64,000 nucleotides of DNA from Streptomyces polyasparticus (GCF_014493765.1 NZ_JACTVJ010000019.1:62001-126000), one strand, 5' to 3'; numbered from the stretch's first letter, positions 49,301 to 57,720 are shown. Numbers and translations are program-made. The notes: a model not told the origin generated them from the letters alone.

Positions 49301-50729
49301 TCGTGACATCCCCGGTGACCGACTTCAGGAGCTTGCCGTCCGCGTACACGTCGTACGCCGTGACCTTCACGTTGTCCGTCGAGGCGCCCCAGGTCAGCTT
49401 GACCTCGCCTGCCGACGGCTGGGTGTACGCGAGGTTCGAGGGCGCGGTCGGCGCCTGGGTGTCGCCCGTGTCCGCCCTGCGTGTTACGGAGTTGCTGTTC
49501 GGCGAGATGCTCCCCGCCGCGTCGCGGGCGCGCACGTAGTACGTGACGGTGGCGTCCGCCGGCTGGGTGTCGGTGTAGGTGCGCACACCGCCGTCCACCG
49601 TGCTGCGCAGCTCGCCGTTCGCATATACGTCGTACGCGCTCACGCCGGTGTTGTCGGTGGCCGCGTCCCAGGTCAGCTTGATCTGGCCGGGGGAGGGCTC
49701 GGTGAAGGCGAGGTTCGCGGGGGCGGTGGGCGCCTGGGTGTCGCCGCCGGCCGGACCGTAGATCTCCAGCTCCGACAACTGCCCTGCGGGCTGGCTGTCG
49801 TTGGCGGAGATGACCACCCGCACATAGCGCGTGGTGGTCGTGTCGAAGGTGAGCGTCGCGGTGTGCCCGGTGGCCGTCGAGAAGGGATAGGCCTTGGCCG
49901 CGCTCAGATCGGTGAAGTCCGTGCCGTTCTCGCTGCCCTGGATCTTCAAGGTCTGCGTGCGGGCACCCCAGGCCTCGGGCACGCGCAGCACCACCTCGTT
50001 CACGCGGACCGACGAGCCGAGGTCGGCCTGGATCCACTGGGGCAGCTTGTTGTTCTCGCTCTCCCAGTAACTGGCGCGGTTGCCGTCGTTGGCGTTCGCC
50101 GCCACGTAGGTCTCGGCGTGGCTGCTCGCCTTCAGGGTCCTGCCGGCGGCCAGATTGCCGGAGGTCTCCTCGGCGGCGAACACCTGCAGCTCGGCCAACT
50201 GGGCTGCGGGCCAGCCGGTGTTGGCGGTGATCTGCACCCGTACGAACCGGGTCTGCGCGGCGGGGAAGCCGACCGTCACCGTGTTGCCGCTGCCCGGTGC
50301 GAAGGAGCGCGCGGCGGAAGCGGCCAGCGTGCTGAACCCGGTGCCGTCCTGACTGCCCTGGACGGCGAGCGTCTGCGAACGGGCCTCCCAGGCGGGCGGC
50401 AGCTTCAGGACCACCTCGTCCACCCGGACGGTGCGGCCGAGATCGACCTGAACCCACTGCGGGAAGTCGCTGCCCGCGCTCTCCCAGTACGTCCCGGAAT
50501 TGCCGTCGGTGACGTTGCCCGCGGCGTAACCGCCCTTGGCGCTGCCGGCCGCGGCGGGCTTGCCCAAGGCGAGGTCGGGCCCGCCGGCCGCCATGGCGCC
50601 GAAGCCGGGCAGGCCCAGCAGGAGCAGTGCGGCGACAAGGCCCGCGGCGAGGGCCCGCCAGGTACGCGGGGAGTGCGGTCCTCGCTCACGTCGAGGTGGC
50701 GCGGCTGGTGCGGATCTGAACCGAATCAT
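46392..50729 (-). CDS. Secreted multidomain GH87-type alpha-1,3-glucanase (mutanase/mycodextranase)
   Basis: The 1445-residue protein has a Sec signal (basic start, helix at about 27-46, AMA-A cleavage near 48). F5/8C (discoidin) domains follow at about 50-190 and 190-325, fibronectin III at about 327-415 and 420-510, and a third F5/8C at about 514-655. Two CARDB-like domains (about 657-890), a CBM35-like YEAEDGTLGGG domain (about 895-1040) and a C-terminal beta-helix (about 1053-1445) complete it. In the helix Asp1207 (FADGVN) and Asp1230-Asp1231 (TGDDSFALF) show the spacing of the GH87 catalytic triad. It would degrade alpha-1,3-glucan such as fungal cell wall. Single gene with its own promoter. 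Confidence 0.83.
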   Translation of the reverse strand: MIRFRSAPAAPPRRERGPHSPRTWRALAAGLVAALLLLGLPGFGAMAAGGPDLALGKPAAAGSAKGGYAAGNVTDGNSGTYWESAGSDFPQWVQVDLGRTVRVDEVVLKLPPAWEARSQTLAVQGSQDGTGFSTLAASAARSFAPGSGNTVTVGFPAAQTRFVRVQITANTGWPAAQLAELQVFAAEETSGNLAAGRTLKASSHAETYVAANANDGNRASYWESENNKLPQWIQADLGSSVRVNEVVLRVPEAWGARTQTLKIQGSENGTDFTDLSAAKAYPFSTATGHTATLTFDTTTTRYVRVVISANDSQPAGQLSELEIYGPAGGDTQAPTAPANLAFTEPSPGQIKLTWDAATDNTGVSAYDVYANGELRSTVDGGVRTYTDTQPADATVTYYVRARDAAGSISPNSNSVTRRADTGDTQAPTAPSNLAYTQPSAGEVKLTWGASTDNVKVTAYDVYADGKLLKSVTGDVTTHTDQRAAGETVAYAVRARDAAGNVSAFSNTVTRPGTVEGSNLAVGKPINASSVIHTYVAANANDGQTSTYWEGAAGSYPNTLTVKLGANADVDAVVVKLNPDAGWSTRTQKVEVLGREQGATGFTSLAAEKEYTFSPSGNRNTITIPVSGRVADVRLQFTANSGATAGQVAEFEVIGTPAPNPDLEITQLTYAPAAPVETDQLTLTATVHNRGAEASGASEVAFALGGEPVATKPVAALGAGQSATVTTTVDPQDAGSYPLSAVVDEKNTVIEENEANNSFTAASPLVVKPVQSSDLVASPVSWSPSAPSAGKEVTFSAAIKNQGSQASASGDHGITLTVQNAQGDTVKTFSKPYTGTIGAGDTTGPVTLGSWTAADGKYTVKTVIAADANELPVKRENNTSTKPLFVGRGADMPYDTYEAEDGTLGGGAQVVGPNRTIGDLAGEASGRKAVTLNSTGASVEFTAEQDTNTLVTRFSIPDAQGGGGTNATLNVYVDGTFRKALDLTSKYAWLYGAEASPGNSPSAGPARHIYDEAHILLGETVKAGSKIRLQKDSANTSQYAIDFVDLEQVAPQANPDPATYTVPAGFSHQDVQNALDKVRMDTTNTLKGVYLPPGDYETGGKFQVYGKKIQVVGAGPWFTRFHAPKSQENTDIGFRAEASANGSSFSGFAYFGNYTTRIDGPGKVFDFQNVADITIDNIWNEHMVCLYWGANTDRMTIKNSRIRNMFADGVNMTNGSTDNLVSNNDARATGDDSFALFSAIDAGGADMKNNVYENLTTTLTWRAAGIAVYGGYNNTFRNIRIADTLVYSGITVSSLDFGYPMNGFGTEPTTLENISIERAGGHFWNGQTFPGIWLFSASKVFQGIRINNVDITDPTYSGIMFQTQYVGGQPKFPIKDTVLRDITITGARKSGDAYDHKSGFGLWANEMPEAGQGPAVGEVTFHNLKMSDNAEDIRNTTSTFTIDIQP

Positions 50730-50925
50730 GGATCCCGTAGCCCCTTTACTCGTGTCTGATTGATAATTGCCCTCGCTTTGCAGGAGAGTTGCAGAGAAAT
50801 GTCATCCTGACTACAGGCTGGACGGAACTGGACGCACTGGTGCCTCCGGCACGCAGGTGCCTCAGGCGCCCCGGCTCCGCGCTGCAGGCGCAAGGTGAGC
50901 CGCGTCTCACCGGGCCGGACCAGGC

Positions 50926-50951
50926 TTGCTATGCAACGAGGTGCATAGCAA
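50926..50951. promoter_or_regulatory. PadR operator, perfect 10-bp inverted repeat
   Basis: TTGCTATGCA (50926-50935) and TGCATAGCAA (50942-50951) are perfect inverted arms with a 6-base spacer, ending 9 bases before the PadR start. AT-rich palindromes with ATGCAT-like cores are usual PadR sites, so this is probably an autoregulatory operator. Confidence 0.75.
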
Positions 50952-50960
50952 GATCGGGGC

Positions 50961-51521
50961 ATGGCGCTCGACCACGCGATCCTCGTGTCCCTCCTCGAAA
51001 AGCCCGGGTCCGGCTACGAACTGGCCCGGCGCTTCGAGCGGTCGATCGGATACTTCTGGACCGCCACCCACCAGCAGATCTACCGCGTGCTCAAGCGCAT
51101 GGAGGGCGACGGCTGGGTCGATGTCCGCGACGTGGCGCAGCAGGGGCGACCGGACAAGAAGGAGTACTCCGTAGCCGAGGCCGGACGGGTCGCGCTGTCC
51201 GCGTGGCTGGCCGCGCCAATCGAGCCCGAGAGCGTCCGGCACGATCTCGCCGTCAAGATCCGCGGGGCCGCGTTCGACGATCCCGCGTCCCTGATCGGCG
51301 AGGTCCGCCGGCACCGGCAGGTGCACACGGAGCGCCTGGCCCACTACCTCGCGGGCGAGAAGCGTGACTTCGGGGAGCCGTCGGACCGGGACGAGCCGCT
51401 CCACGCCGAACGGGAGCTCCAGCACGTCGTGCTGCGCGGCGGCATCGCGTACGAGCGGATGATGATCACCTGGCTCGACGACGTCCTCGGCACGCTGGCC
51501 CGGTTCGAGACCGGCCGCTGA
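50961..51521 (+). CDS. PadR-family transcriptional regulator
   Basis: The 186-residue protein has a PadR winged helix (ALDHAILVSLLEKPGSGYEL, THQQIYRVLKRMEGDGWVDV, KKEYSVAEAGR) and the long Vir_act_alpha_C-type helical C-terminus that mediates dimerisation. It is followed by an acyl-CoA dehydrogenase gene 93 bases downstream on the same strand, its likely target together with itself. Confidence 0.92.
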   Translation: MALDHAILVSLLEKPGSGYELARRFERSIGYFWTATHQQIYRVLKRMEGDGWVDVRDVAQQGRPDKKEYSVAEAGRVALSAWLAAPIEPESVRHDLAVKIRGAAFDDPASLIGEVRRHRQVHTERLAHYLAGEKRDFGEPSDRDEPLHAERELQHVVLRGGIAYERMMITWLDDVLGTLARFETGR

Positions 51522-51614
51522 ACTCGCCGTCACCCACGGGCGGTCGCTGTCCTCGCCCCCCTCTGATCCTCACCCTCACCCTCACCTTTACCTGAGCCGG
51601 AAAGGCGGACCCTC

Positions 51615-53339
51615 ATGGCCGACCCGCTGCTGTTCAACCCGGGGACCTACGACCCCACGCACTTCGACCCGGAGACGCGCCGGCTGCTGCGCGCCACCGT
51701 CGACTGGTTCGAGGCCCGCGGCAAGCGCCGGATCATCGAGGACTACCGGACCCGCGCCTGGCTCGGTGACTTCCTCGCCTTCGCCGCCGAGGAGAAGCTC
51801 TTCGCGACCTTCCTCACGCCGACCTCCGCCGCAGGCGCGGACCAGGACGACAAGCGCTGGGACACCGCCCGTATCGCCGCGCTCAACGAGATCCTCGGCT
51901 TCTACGGCCTCGACTACTGGTACGCCTGGCAGGTCACGATCCTCGGCCTCGGCCCCGTATGGCAGAGCGAGAACCCCGAGGCGCGGGCCCGCGCCGCCGA
52001 ACTCCTCGACCAGGGCGAGGTGTTCGCCTTCGGCCTGTCCGAAAAGGCGCACGGCGCCGACATCTACTCCACCGACATGCTCCTGGAGCCCGACGGCCAG
52101 GGCGGCTTCCGCGCCACCGGGTCCAAGTACTACATCGGCAACGGCAACGCCGCAGGCCTCGTCTCCGTCTTCGGCCGCCGCACCGACGTCGAGGGCCCCG
52201 ACGGCTATGTCTTCTTCGCCGCCGACAGCCGCCACGCCCAGTACGAACTGGTCAAGAACGTCGTCGACTCCTCCAAGTACGTCAGCGAGTTCCGCCTCCA
52301 GGATTACCCGGTGGCCGCCGCGGACGTGCTGCACACCGGCCGCGCCGCCTTCGACGCCGCCCTGAACACCGTCAACGTCGGCAAGTTCAATCTCTGCACC
52401 GCGTCCATCGGCATCTGCGAGCACGCGATGTACGAGGCCGTCACGCACGCGCAGAACCGCATCCTGTACGGCCGTCCCGTCACCGCCTTCCCGCACGTGC
52501 GGCGCGAGTTGGCCGACGCGTACGTGCGCCTGGTCGGCATGAAGCTCTTCAGCGACCGCGCCGTGGACTACTTCCGCACCGCGGGACCCGACGACCGGCG
52601 CTACCTCCTCTTCAACCCGATGACGAAGATGAAGGTGACCACCGAGGGCGAGAAGGTCATCGACCTCATGTGGGACGTCATCGCCGCCAAGGGCTTCGAG
52701 AAGGACAACTACTTCGCCCAGGCCGCCGTGGAGATCCGCGGACTGCCCAAGCTGGAGGGCACGGTCCACGTCAACCTGGCCCTGATCCTCAAGTTCATGC
52801 GCAACCACCTGCTCGACCCGGTCGCGTACGAGCCCGTCCCCACCCGCCTCGACGCGGCCGACGACACCTTCCTCTTCGCGCAGGGCCCGGCCCGCGGCCT
52901 CGGCTCGGTGCGCTTCCACGACTGGCGTCCGGCCTACGACACGTACGGCCACCTGGCGAACGTCGCCCGCTTCCGCGAACAGGCCGACGCGCTCTGCGAG
53001 TTCGTCCGCACGGCAGCCCCCGACGAGCAGCAGAGCCGCGACCTCGATCTGCTGCTCGCGGTCGGCCAGCTCTTCGCACTGGTCGTGCACGGCCAGCTGG
53101 TCCTGGAGCAGGCCGCCCTGACCGGCCTCGACGAGGACGTGCTCGACGAGCTCTTCGCCGTGCTCGTACGGGACTTCTCCGCGCACGCCGTCGAACTGCA
53201 CGGCAAGGACTCGGCCACCGAGCAGCAGCAGGCCTGGGCGCTCGGCGCGGTCCGCCGCCCGGTCGTCGACACGGCGCGTGCGGAGCGGGTCTGGCAGCGG
53301 GTGGAGGCGCTCTCGGGCGCGTATGAGATGAAGCCCTGA
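51615..53339 (+). CDS. Acyl-CoA dehydrogenase
   Basis: The 574-residue flavoprotein is longer than classical acyl-CoA dehydrogenases (about 380) and fits the large actinobacterial subgroup. FAD- and substrate-contacting regions include FAFGLSEKAHGADIYSTDML, ATGSKYYIGNGNAAGLVSVF and GICEHAMYEAVTHAQNRILY, and AAKGFEKDNYFAQAAVEIRG in the C-terminal helical domain. It introduces a double bond next to a CoA thioester. A C-rich leader with CCTCAC repeats precedes it; GGAAAGG is the ribosome site. Confidence 0.88.
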   Translation: MADPLLFNPGTYDPTHFDPETRRLLRATVDWFEARGKRRIIEDYRTRAWLGDFLAFAAEEKLFATFLTPTSAAGADQDDKRWDTARIAALNEILGFYGLDYWYAWQVTILGLGPVWQSENPEARARAAELLDQGEVFAFGLSEKAHGADIYSTDMLLEPDGQGGFRATGSKYYIGNGNAAGLVSVFGRRTDVEGPDGYVFFAADSRHAQYELVKNVVDSSKYVSEFRLQDYPVAAADVLHTGRAAFDAALNTVNVGKFNLCTASIGICEHAMYEAVTHAQNRILYGRPVTAFPHVRRELADAYVRLVGMKLFSDRAVDYFRTAGPDDRRYLLFNPMTKMKVTTEGEKVIDLMWDVIAAKGFEKDNYFAQAAVEIRGLPKLEGTVHVNLALILKFMRNHLLDPVAYEPVPTRLDAADDTFLFAQGPARGLGSVRFHDWRPAYDTYGHLANVARFREQADALCEFVRTAAPDEQQSRDLDLLLAVGQLFALVVHGQLVLEQAALTGLDEDVLDELFAVLVRDFSAHAVELHGKDSATEQQQAWALGAVRRPVVDTARAERVWQRVEALSGAYEMKP

Positions 53340-53348
53340 CCTTCTGCG

Positions 53349-54329
53349 TCAGCCGGCTGCGGTGCGGGGCCCCGCCGCGCGCCGCAGCCGGTTGGCGATC
53401 GCGAGGCCCAGGCCTTCCTCGGCCGGCAGCGAGGCGACGATGAGGTCGCACCCCTGCTCGTCGAGCTCGCGCAGAAACCCGAACAGGCCGCGCGCGTACG
53501 CGGACATCGCGTCCGGGACCGTCACCACGGCGTGCGCCTTCACCGGCGTATCGGCCAACGCGGGAGGCAGGAAGACCCCCACCTGGCGGCCGGCCTCCTG
53601 CGCGCGTGCGGCCTCCTGGACGATCTCGTCGGGCTCGACGAGGACGACCCGCGCCCGCGGCGCATAGTGCGACGGGTGCTGGCCCGGCACGCGGACATTG
53701 CTCGTGGCGGGCACCGCGAGCGGAAGGCCGAGCACCGCCTCGAGGTCCTCGCGCGTCACACCGCCGGGCCGCAGGATGGTCGGCACTTCGCCCGTGACAT
53801 CGACGATCGTGGACTCGACCCCGACCTCGCAGGCGCCGCCGTCCAGGACGAAATCGACGGCGTCGCCGAGCTCGGTACGTACGTGGGCGGCCGTGGTGGG
53901 ACTGACCGACCCGAAGCGGTTGGCGGACGGTGCCGTGACACCGCCGCCGAACGCCGCGAGCAGTTCGAGGGCGACGGGGTGGTCGGGCACGCGCACCGCC
54001 ACCGTCTCCAGACCGCCCGTTGCTTCGAGAGGAACCCGGCGGCCGCGCCGCAGGACCAGGGTCAGCGGACCCGGCCAGAAGTGCTCGGCCAGCACGCGTG
54101 CGGTCGCGGGCACGTCCTCGACCCAGTCGTCCAGCTGCTCTGCACCGCCGATGTGCACGATCAGCGGGTGGGACGGCGGGCGGCCCTTCACCTCGAAGAT
54201 CCGCGCGACGGCCACAGGGTCCTCCGCATTGGCCCCCAGGCCGTAAACGGTCTCGGTCGGCAGGGCCACGAGCCCCCCGGCCCGCAGCACATCGGCCGCC
54301 TGCTCGACGGCGCTGTTTTGTGCGCTCAC
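53349..54329 (-). CDS. sua5: L-threonylcarbamoyladenylate synthase, long Sua5 form
   Basis: The 326-residue enzyme makes threonylcarbamoyl-AMP for the t6A modification of tRNAs. It has an N-terminal YrdC domain (LRAGGLVALPTETVYGLGAN, FEVKGRPPSHPLIVHI, WPGPLTLVL, VTAPSANRFGSVSPT, ESTIVDV) and a C-terminal Sua5 domain after a linker with PGQHPSHYAPRARVVL. The GTG at 54329 begins just before the domain. A search would tell whether another TsaC-like copy exists near prfA/hemK; this longer form is probably an additional copy. Confidence 0.9.
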   Translation of the reverse strand: MSAQNSAVEQAADVLRAGGLVALPTETVYGLGANAEDPVAVARIFEVKGRPPSHPLIVHIGGAEQLDDWVEDVPATARVLAEHFWPGPLTLVLRRGRRVPLEATGGLETVAVRVPDHPVALELLAAFGGGVTAPSANRFGSVSPTTAAHVRTELGDAVDFVLDGGACEVGVESTIVDVTGEVPTILRPGGVTREDLEAVLGLPLAVPATSNVRVPGQHPSHYAPRARVVLVEPDEIVQEAARAQEAGRQVGVFLPPALADTPVKAHAVVTVPDAMSAYARGLFGFLRELDEQGCDLIVASLPAEEGLGLAIANRLRRAAGPRTAAG

Positions 54330-54606
54330 GTCCCTCAGTCCTCTCGTTGCACGGAGCCGGTGCCCGCGGTGCCCGCGCGGATGAACCGGTGTGCTCGAGA
54401 ACGGCAACGATCCACAGGACCGAGCGCCGGCTGCGCGCTCCGGTCCTCGCCGGACAGACGCTGCAGAATACCGGAAATGCACCGCACCCATTGAGCCGCG
54501 GTCTCCGCACACCCGGGGCGCCCGGCGCGGGCCGGGCGGCTCGCGTAGGTCTCGCGGAGTGCGGGTACTCGGGTGGCGTCCCCGTCGTCGAGCCAGGTAC
54601 GGAGCC

Positions 54607-54921
54607 ATGGCGGACCAGCAGCTCAGCGCACACGAACAGCGCATCCTGCACGAGACCGAACAATCCTTGGGGCAGGACCCGCAATTCGCGGCCCTCTTCG
54701 ACGGCTTCGCCCGGGAGCCGGCCGACCGGGGCTTACCGCTCGTGCGCGTCCTGTACTGGATCGGGCTCCTTGCGGCACCCCTCGCCTTCGCGCTGCAGTT
54801 CGCCGCCGGGGTGCTCGTGACCGCGGTCCTGTGCACCCTCGTCGGCACGGTGAAAGCCGTCGGGATGACCCGCCGGACACCCCGCGGAGGTCCGCAGATC
54901 AGGCACCCGAAGCAGCCGTGA
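54607..54921 (+). CDS. DUF3040 membrane protein
   Basis: The 104-residue protein begins DQQLSAHEQRILHETEQSLG, the DUF3040 signature, and has two adjacent membrane helices at about 44-85 (VLYWIGLLAAPLAFALQFAA, GVLVTAVLCTLVGTVKAV). Function unknown; actinobacteria carry many. Codon 43 is TTA (54733-54735), so it may depend on bldA tRNA. It is divergent from sua5 and abuts the convergent phosphodiesterase gene. Confidence 0.8.
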   Translation: MADQQLSAHEQRILHETEQSLGQDPQFAALFDGFAREPADRGLPLVRVLYWIGLLAAPLAFALQFAAGVLVTAVLCTLVGTVKAVGMTRRTPRGGPQIRHPKQP

Positions 54922-55554
54922 TCAGCTGCCCGCGCGACCGGCCGGCAGACGGCCGCCTCCCGGACCGCTCTGCCCGCTGACCAGGGGCCATGCCTCGACG
55001 TCCTGGTAGCGCCGGTGGCCTCTGTGGCCTCTCGGCGTGCTGCCGACCAGATGGAGGCGTTCGGTCCGCCAGGCGTGCCCGGTGAAGCCGTCAAGGCAGG
55101 AGACAGCAGACGTCACGGACGCGGTGTCGTAGCGACGAGCACGTGCCAGCGTGAGGTGGGGACGCAGCGGACGCTCGGCGAAGTCGACGCCGCAGTCCCT
55201 GACCCTCGCCCGCACAGCTACGGCCAGCTCGTGCAGCCGGTCGAGATCACCCCCGATGCCGCTCCACAGGACACGCTCGTCGAAGTGACCGCCGCCGAGG
55301 AGAGACAGTTCGAGCGAGGGACGGGTGGCCGCAAGCTCGGCGAGGGGAGCGCGGAGCCGCTGCACGGTCTGCACCGGCAGCTCGCCCAGGAACGCCAAGG
55401 TGATGTGCCAGTCCTCGATGCGATTCCAGCGCAGCTCCGGAAAGTCGGCGTAGGCCGGGCTCAGCGCGTGCGCCAGCTCGTTCTTCGCCTCGTCGGGCGG
55501 CGCGAGGGCGATGAACGCGTGCTGGGTGGCGGTGTGGGGAGGCGGCTCGGTCAC
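54922..55554 (-). CDS. thpR: RNA 2',3'-cyclic phosphodiesterase (2'-5' RNA ligase family)
   Basis: The 210-residue protein has the two H-x-T-x motifs of the 2H phosphoesterase superfamily, HITLAFLGELPVQTVQRL (about 59-76) and HLTLARARRYD (about 141-151). AFIALAPPDEAKNELAHAL at the start is typical of ThpR. It opens 2',3'-cyclic phosphates on RNA. The GTG start at 55554 is chosen because the first strand follows shortly after. Its stop touches the stop of the convergent DUF3040 gene. Confidence 0.87.
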   Translation of the reverse strand: MTEPPPHTATQHAFIALAPPDEAKNELAHALSPAYADFPELRWNRIEDWHITLAFLGELPVQTVQRLRAPLAELAATRPSLELSLLGGGHFDERVLWSGIGGDLDRLHELAVAVRARVRDCGVDFAERPLRPHLTLARARRYDTASVTSAVSCLDGFTGHAWRTERLHLVGSTPRGHRGHRRYQDVEAWPLVSGQSGPGGGRLPAGRAGS

Positions 55555-55660
55555 GCACGACTTCTTATCAGCCGGGACGCTGCGTGACCTCGCCGGACCC
55601 AGCCGTGGGCGCGCGCATAATCCGTTGCCCCCGCCAGATGGCGTGGCCCACGATGCCCGG

Positions 55661-56527
55661 ATGCGCTTCTCGATCAACATCCCGAACTTCGGCGACTTCG
55701 CCGACCCCCGCAATGTGGCCACCGCAGCGGCGGCGGCCGAGGAAGCCGGGTGGGACGGGCTCTTCATCTGGGACCACGTCCACTACCGGGCGTACTCGGG
55801 GCGGCCGTTCGGCGATGCGTGGATGCTCCTGACCGCAGCCGCCCTCGCGACCTCACGGATCCGGCTGGGCACGCTGCTCACACCGGTGGCTCGCTACCGG
55901 CCGCAGCAGCTCGCGCGGCAGGTGGCCACCCTGGACAACCTCAGCGGAGGCAGGGTCGTCTTCGCCGCGGGCCTGGGCGGTCCGGTCGACGACGAGTACG
56001 GCACCTTCGGCGACGAGACCGACCGCCGCGTCCTCGCCGAACGTCTCGACGAAGGGCTCGACCTGCTGGCGCGGTTCTGGACGGGTGAGACCGTGGACCA
56101 TGCCGGCCGCCACTACCAGGCCCGGAACGTAAGCCTGCAGCCCGCCACAGTCCAGCAGCCCCGGCCGCCGATCTGGATCGGCGGCTTCTGGCCCAACCGC
56201 CCACCCATGCGCCGAGCGGCGCGGTGGGACGGGGCGGTCCCGCTGTTCGAGAACGCCCTGCACGGACATCCCCCCGAGCCCGATGACGTATGGGAGTTGG
56301 CCGCCTATGTGCACGATCACCGAGACGCCGACGCCCAACGCCCCTTCGACCTCGTCATCGGCGGCGCCACCCCGACCGACGCGTCCAAGGCCAAGGACGT
56401 GATCGCCCCACTGCGCGACGCGGGCGCCACCTGGTGGGACGAACGCCAACTCGACCCCGGCCCTGACGTGGACTGTCTGGCTTCGGTCCTGCGCCGCATC
56501 GAGGCGGGGCCACCGGAGCTCGATTAG
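55661..56527 (+). CDS. LLM-class (F420-type) oxidoreductase
   Basis: The 288-residue protein begins MRFSINIPNFGDFADPRNVA and shows FIWDHVHYRAYSGRPFGDAW, SRIRLGTLLTPVARYRPQQL, LSGGRVVFAAGLG and PIWIGGFWPNRPPMRRAARW, the F420-dependent LLM pattern. It is related in layout to the gene at 45533, though not adjacent. Substrate unknown. Divergent from the phosphodiesterase gene with a 106-base gap. Confidence 0.87.
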   Translation: MRFSINIPNFGDFADPRNVATAAAAAEEAGWDGLFIWDHVHYRAYSGRPFGDAWMLLTAAALATSRIRLGTLLTPVARYRPQQLARQVATLDNLSGGRVVFAAGLGGPVDDEYGTFGDETDRRVLAERLDEGLDLLARFWTGETVDHAGRHYQARNVSLQPATVQQPRPPIWIGGFWPNRPPMRRAARWDGAVPLFENALHGHPPEPDDVWELAAYVHDHRDADAQRPFDLVIGGATPTDASKAKDVIAPLRDAGATWWDERQLDPGPDVDCLASVLRRIEAGPPELD

Positions 56528-56606
56528 AGGCAACCGGACCACCTGTCCCGCCTCGCCCTCGCGCATGTGCTTCGTATGTGTGTTCTGAATGGAGGATTCA
56601 GCAGTT

Positions 56607-56984
56607 ATGTTCGGCCCCATGGACAAGCCGAGCATCTTCGAGCGCATTGGCGGCGAGCCCGCGGTCGCTGCCGTGGTGGACGTTTTCTACCAACGGGTCC
56701 TCGCCGACGAGCAGTTGGCGCGCCACTTCGTCGGCACCGATATCGCCGCCCTCAAGGGGCACCAGCGAAGCTTCATCGCCCACGCCCTCGGCGCCGAATT
56801 GCCCTATGCCGGCCGCTCCATGGAGCACGCCCACGCCGAACTCGGCATCACCGAGGACGACTTCGACCTCGTCGTCGGCCACCTCGCGGCCGCCCTGGCC
56901 GACAGCGGCGTGGACCAGGCCACCATCGCCGACATCGCGTCGGCTCTCGTTCCCCTCAAGGAGGCCATCGTCACCGGGGCGTGA
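56607..56984 (+). CDS. glbN: Truncated hemoglobin, group I-like
   Basis: The 125-residue protein is a short 2-on-2 globin: SIFERIGGEPAVAAVVDVFY with Tyr at the B10 position, ARHFVGTDIAALKGHQRSFI, and MEHAHAELGITEDDFDLVVG where the proximal His lies. Group I truncated hemoglobins bind O2 and detoxify NO. An in-frame ATG at 56589 would add six residues; GGAGG lies 11 bases before 56607, so the start is not fully settled. Confidence 0.88.
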   Translation: MFGPMDKPSIFERIGGEPAVAAVVDVFYQRVLADEQLARHFVGTDIAALKGHQRSFIAHALGAELPYAGRSMEHAHAELGITEDDFDLVVGHLAAALADSGVDQATIADIASALVPLKEAIVTGA

Positions 56985-57250
56985 GGGCGAGCACCTGATC
57001 GCGCGCCCGCGGAAACCGCCTCGTCGCCCGGTCCCGCACCGCTGGCCGCAGCCACTGTGGGCGCCCCCGACGTTGAGGTCATCGTGCGTGTGCGAGGCGT
57101 CGGCAGTGCGCGCGATGCGGGGCGAGCGAGACCGGACGGGGCAGGCGGTTGGCTTCGCGGACACTGGCCATCTGGGCCCGAGGGTGTGGTGAGTTGAGCC
57201 TGTGGCGCGACAGAGGCTGGTGAGTCACCTCGCCTTGGGAGCCACCTCGC
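56985..57250. other. Convergent gap, no gene seen
   Basis: 266 bases between the hemoglobin gene and the convergent thioredoxin-like gene. I see no coding frame with a ribosome site; short open frames here have no recognisable content. Confidence 0.4.
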
Positions 57251-57263
57251 TCAGAGGTGGCTC
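57239..57263 (-). terminator. 10-bp hairpin at the end of the thioredoxin-like gene
   Basis: GAGCCACCTC (57239-57248) pairs perfectly with GAGGTGGCTC (57254-57263); the 5-base loop contains the stop codon of the minus-strand gene. Confidence 0.55.
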
Positions 57264-57592
57264 TCCACGAGCTTTCGTACCTCCGCGGTGGCCAAGAGCC
57301 CCGGCCCGTGCGCCGCCACCACCTCTCCCTCCTTCAGCAGGACACACGACGGGGCTCCCGTGACCCCGTATCGCTCGGTCGCGGCCGGACAACGCGTGAT
57401 GTCGGCGCGGACGGCCGTCAGGCGCCCCGCGTATTCGTCGGCGATGCCGCCCACGACGAGGTCCGCCACCAGGCAGGGCTCGATGGCCTTGGGCCAGGTC
57501 CCGATGAAGTAGGCGAGGACCGGAACCGTGCTCATCCCGAGGATGAAATCGAACTCCGCGTCCTCACGGGGTCGGTGAACCCGTTGCGCCAT
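57251..57592 (-). CDS. Thioredoxin-fold protein lacking the CXXC motif
   Basis: The 113-residue protein follows the thioredoxin order (PVLAYFIGTWPKAIEPCLVA, LTAVRADITRCPAATERYGV, TGAPSCVLLKEGEVVAAHGP with the cis-Pro region). The active site reads TWPKAIEPC where WCGPC is expected, so the redox dithiol is missing. It cannot be a normal disulfide reductase. The remaining Cys residues (EPC, RC, SC) may have other roles. Stands alone after the truncated hemoglobin, convergent. Confidence 0.72.
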   Translation of the reverse strand: MAQRVHRPREDAEFDFILGMSTVPVLAYFIGTWPKAIEPCLVADLVVGGIADEYAGRLTAVRADITRCPAATERYGVTGAPSCVLLKEGEVVAAHGPGLLATAEVRKLVESHL

Positions 57593-57720
57593 GAGAGCTC
57601 CTGACCTTGCGTTCCGTCATTCCGGCATTCCGTCTGCATCATCCCTCGCGCGGCGTGCCGGCCGGCCGCGTCGATCGTCTGACCGGCCCCGTACACGTGC
57701 GCGGACGGTAGGCGTACGCG

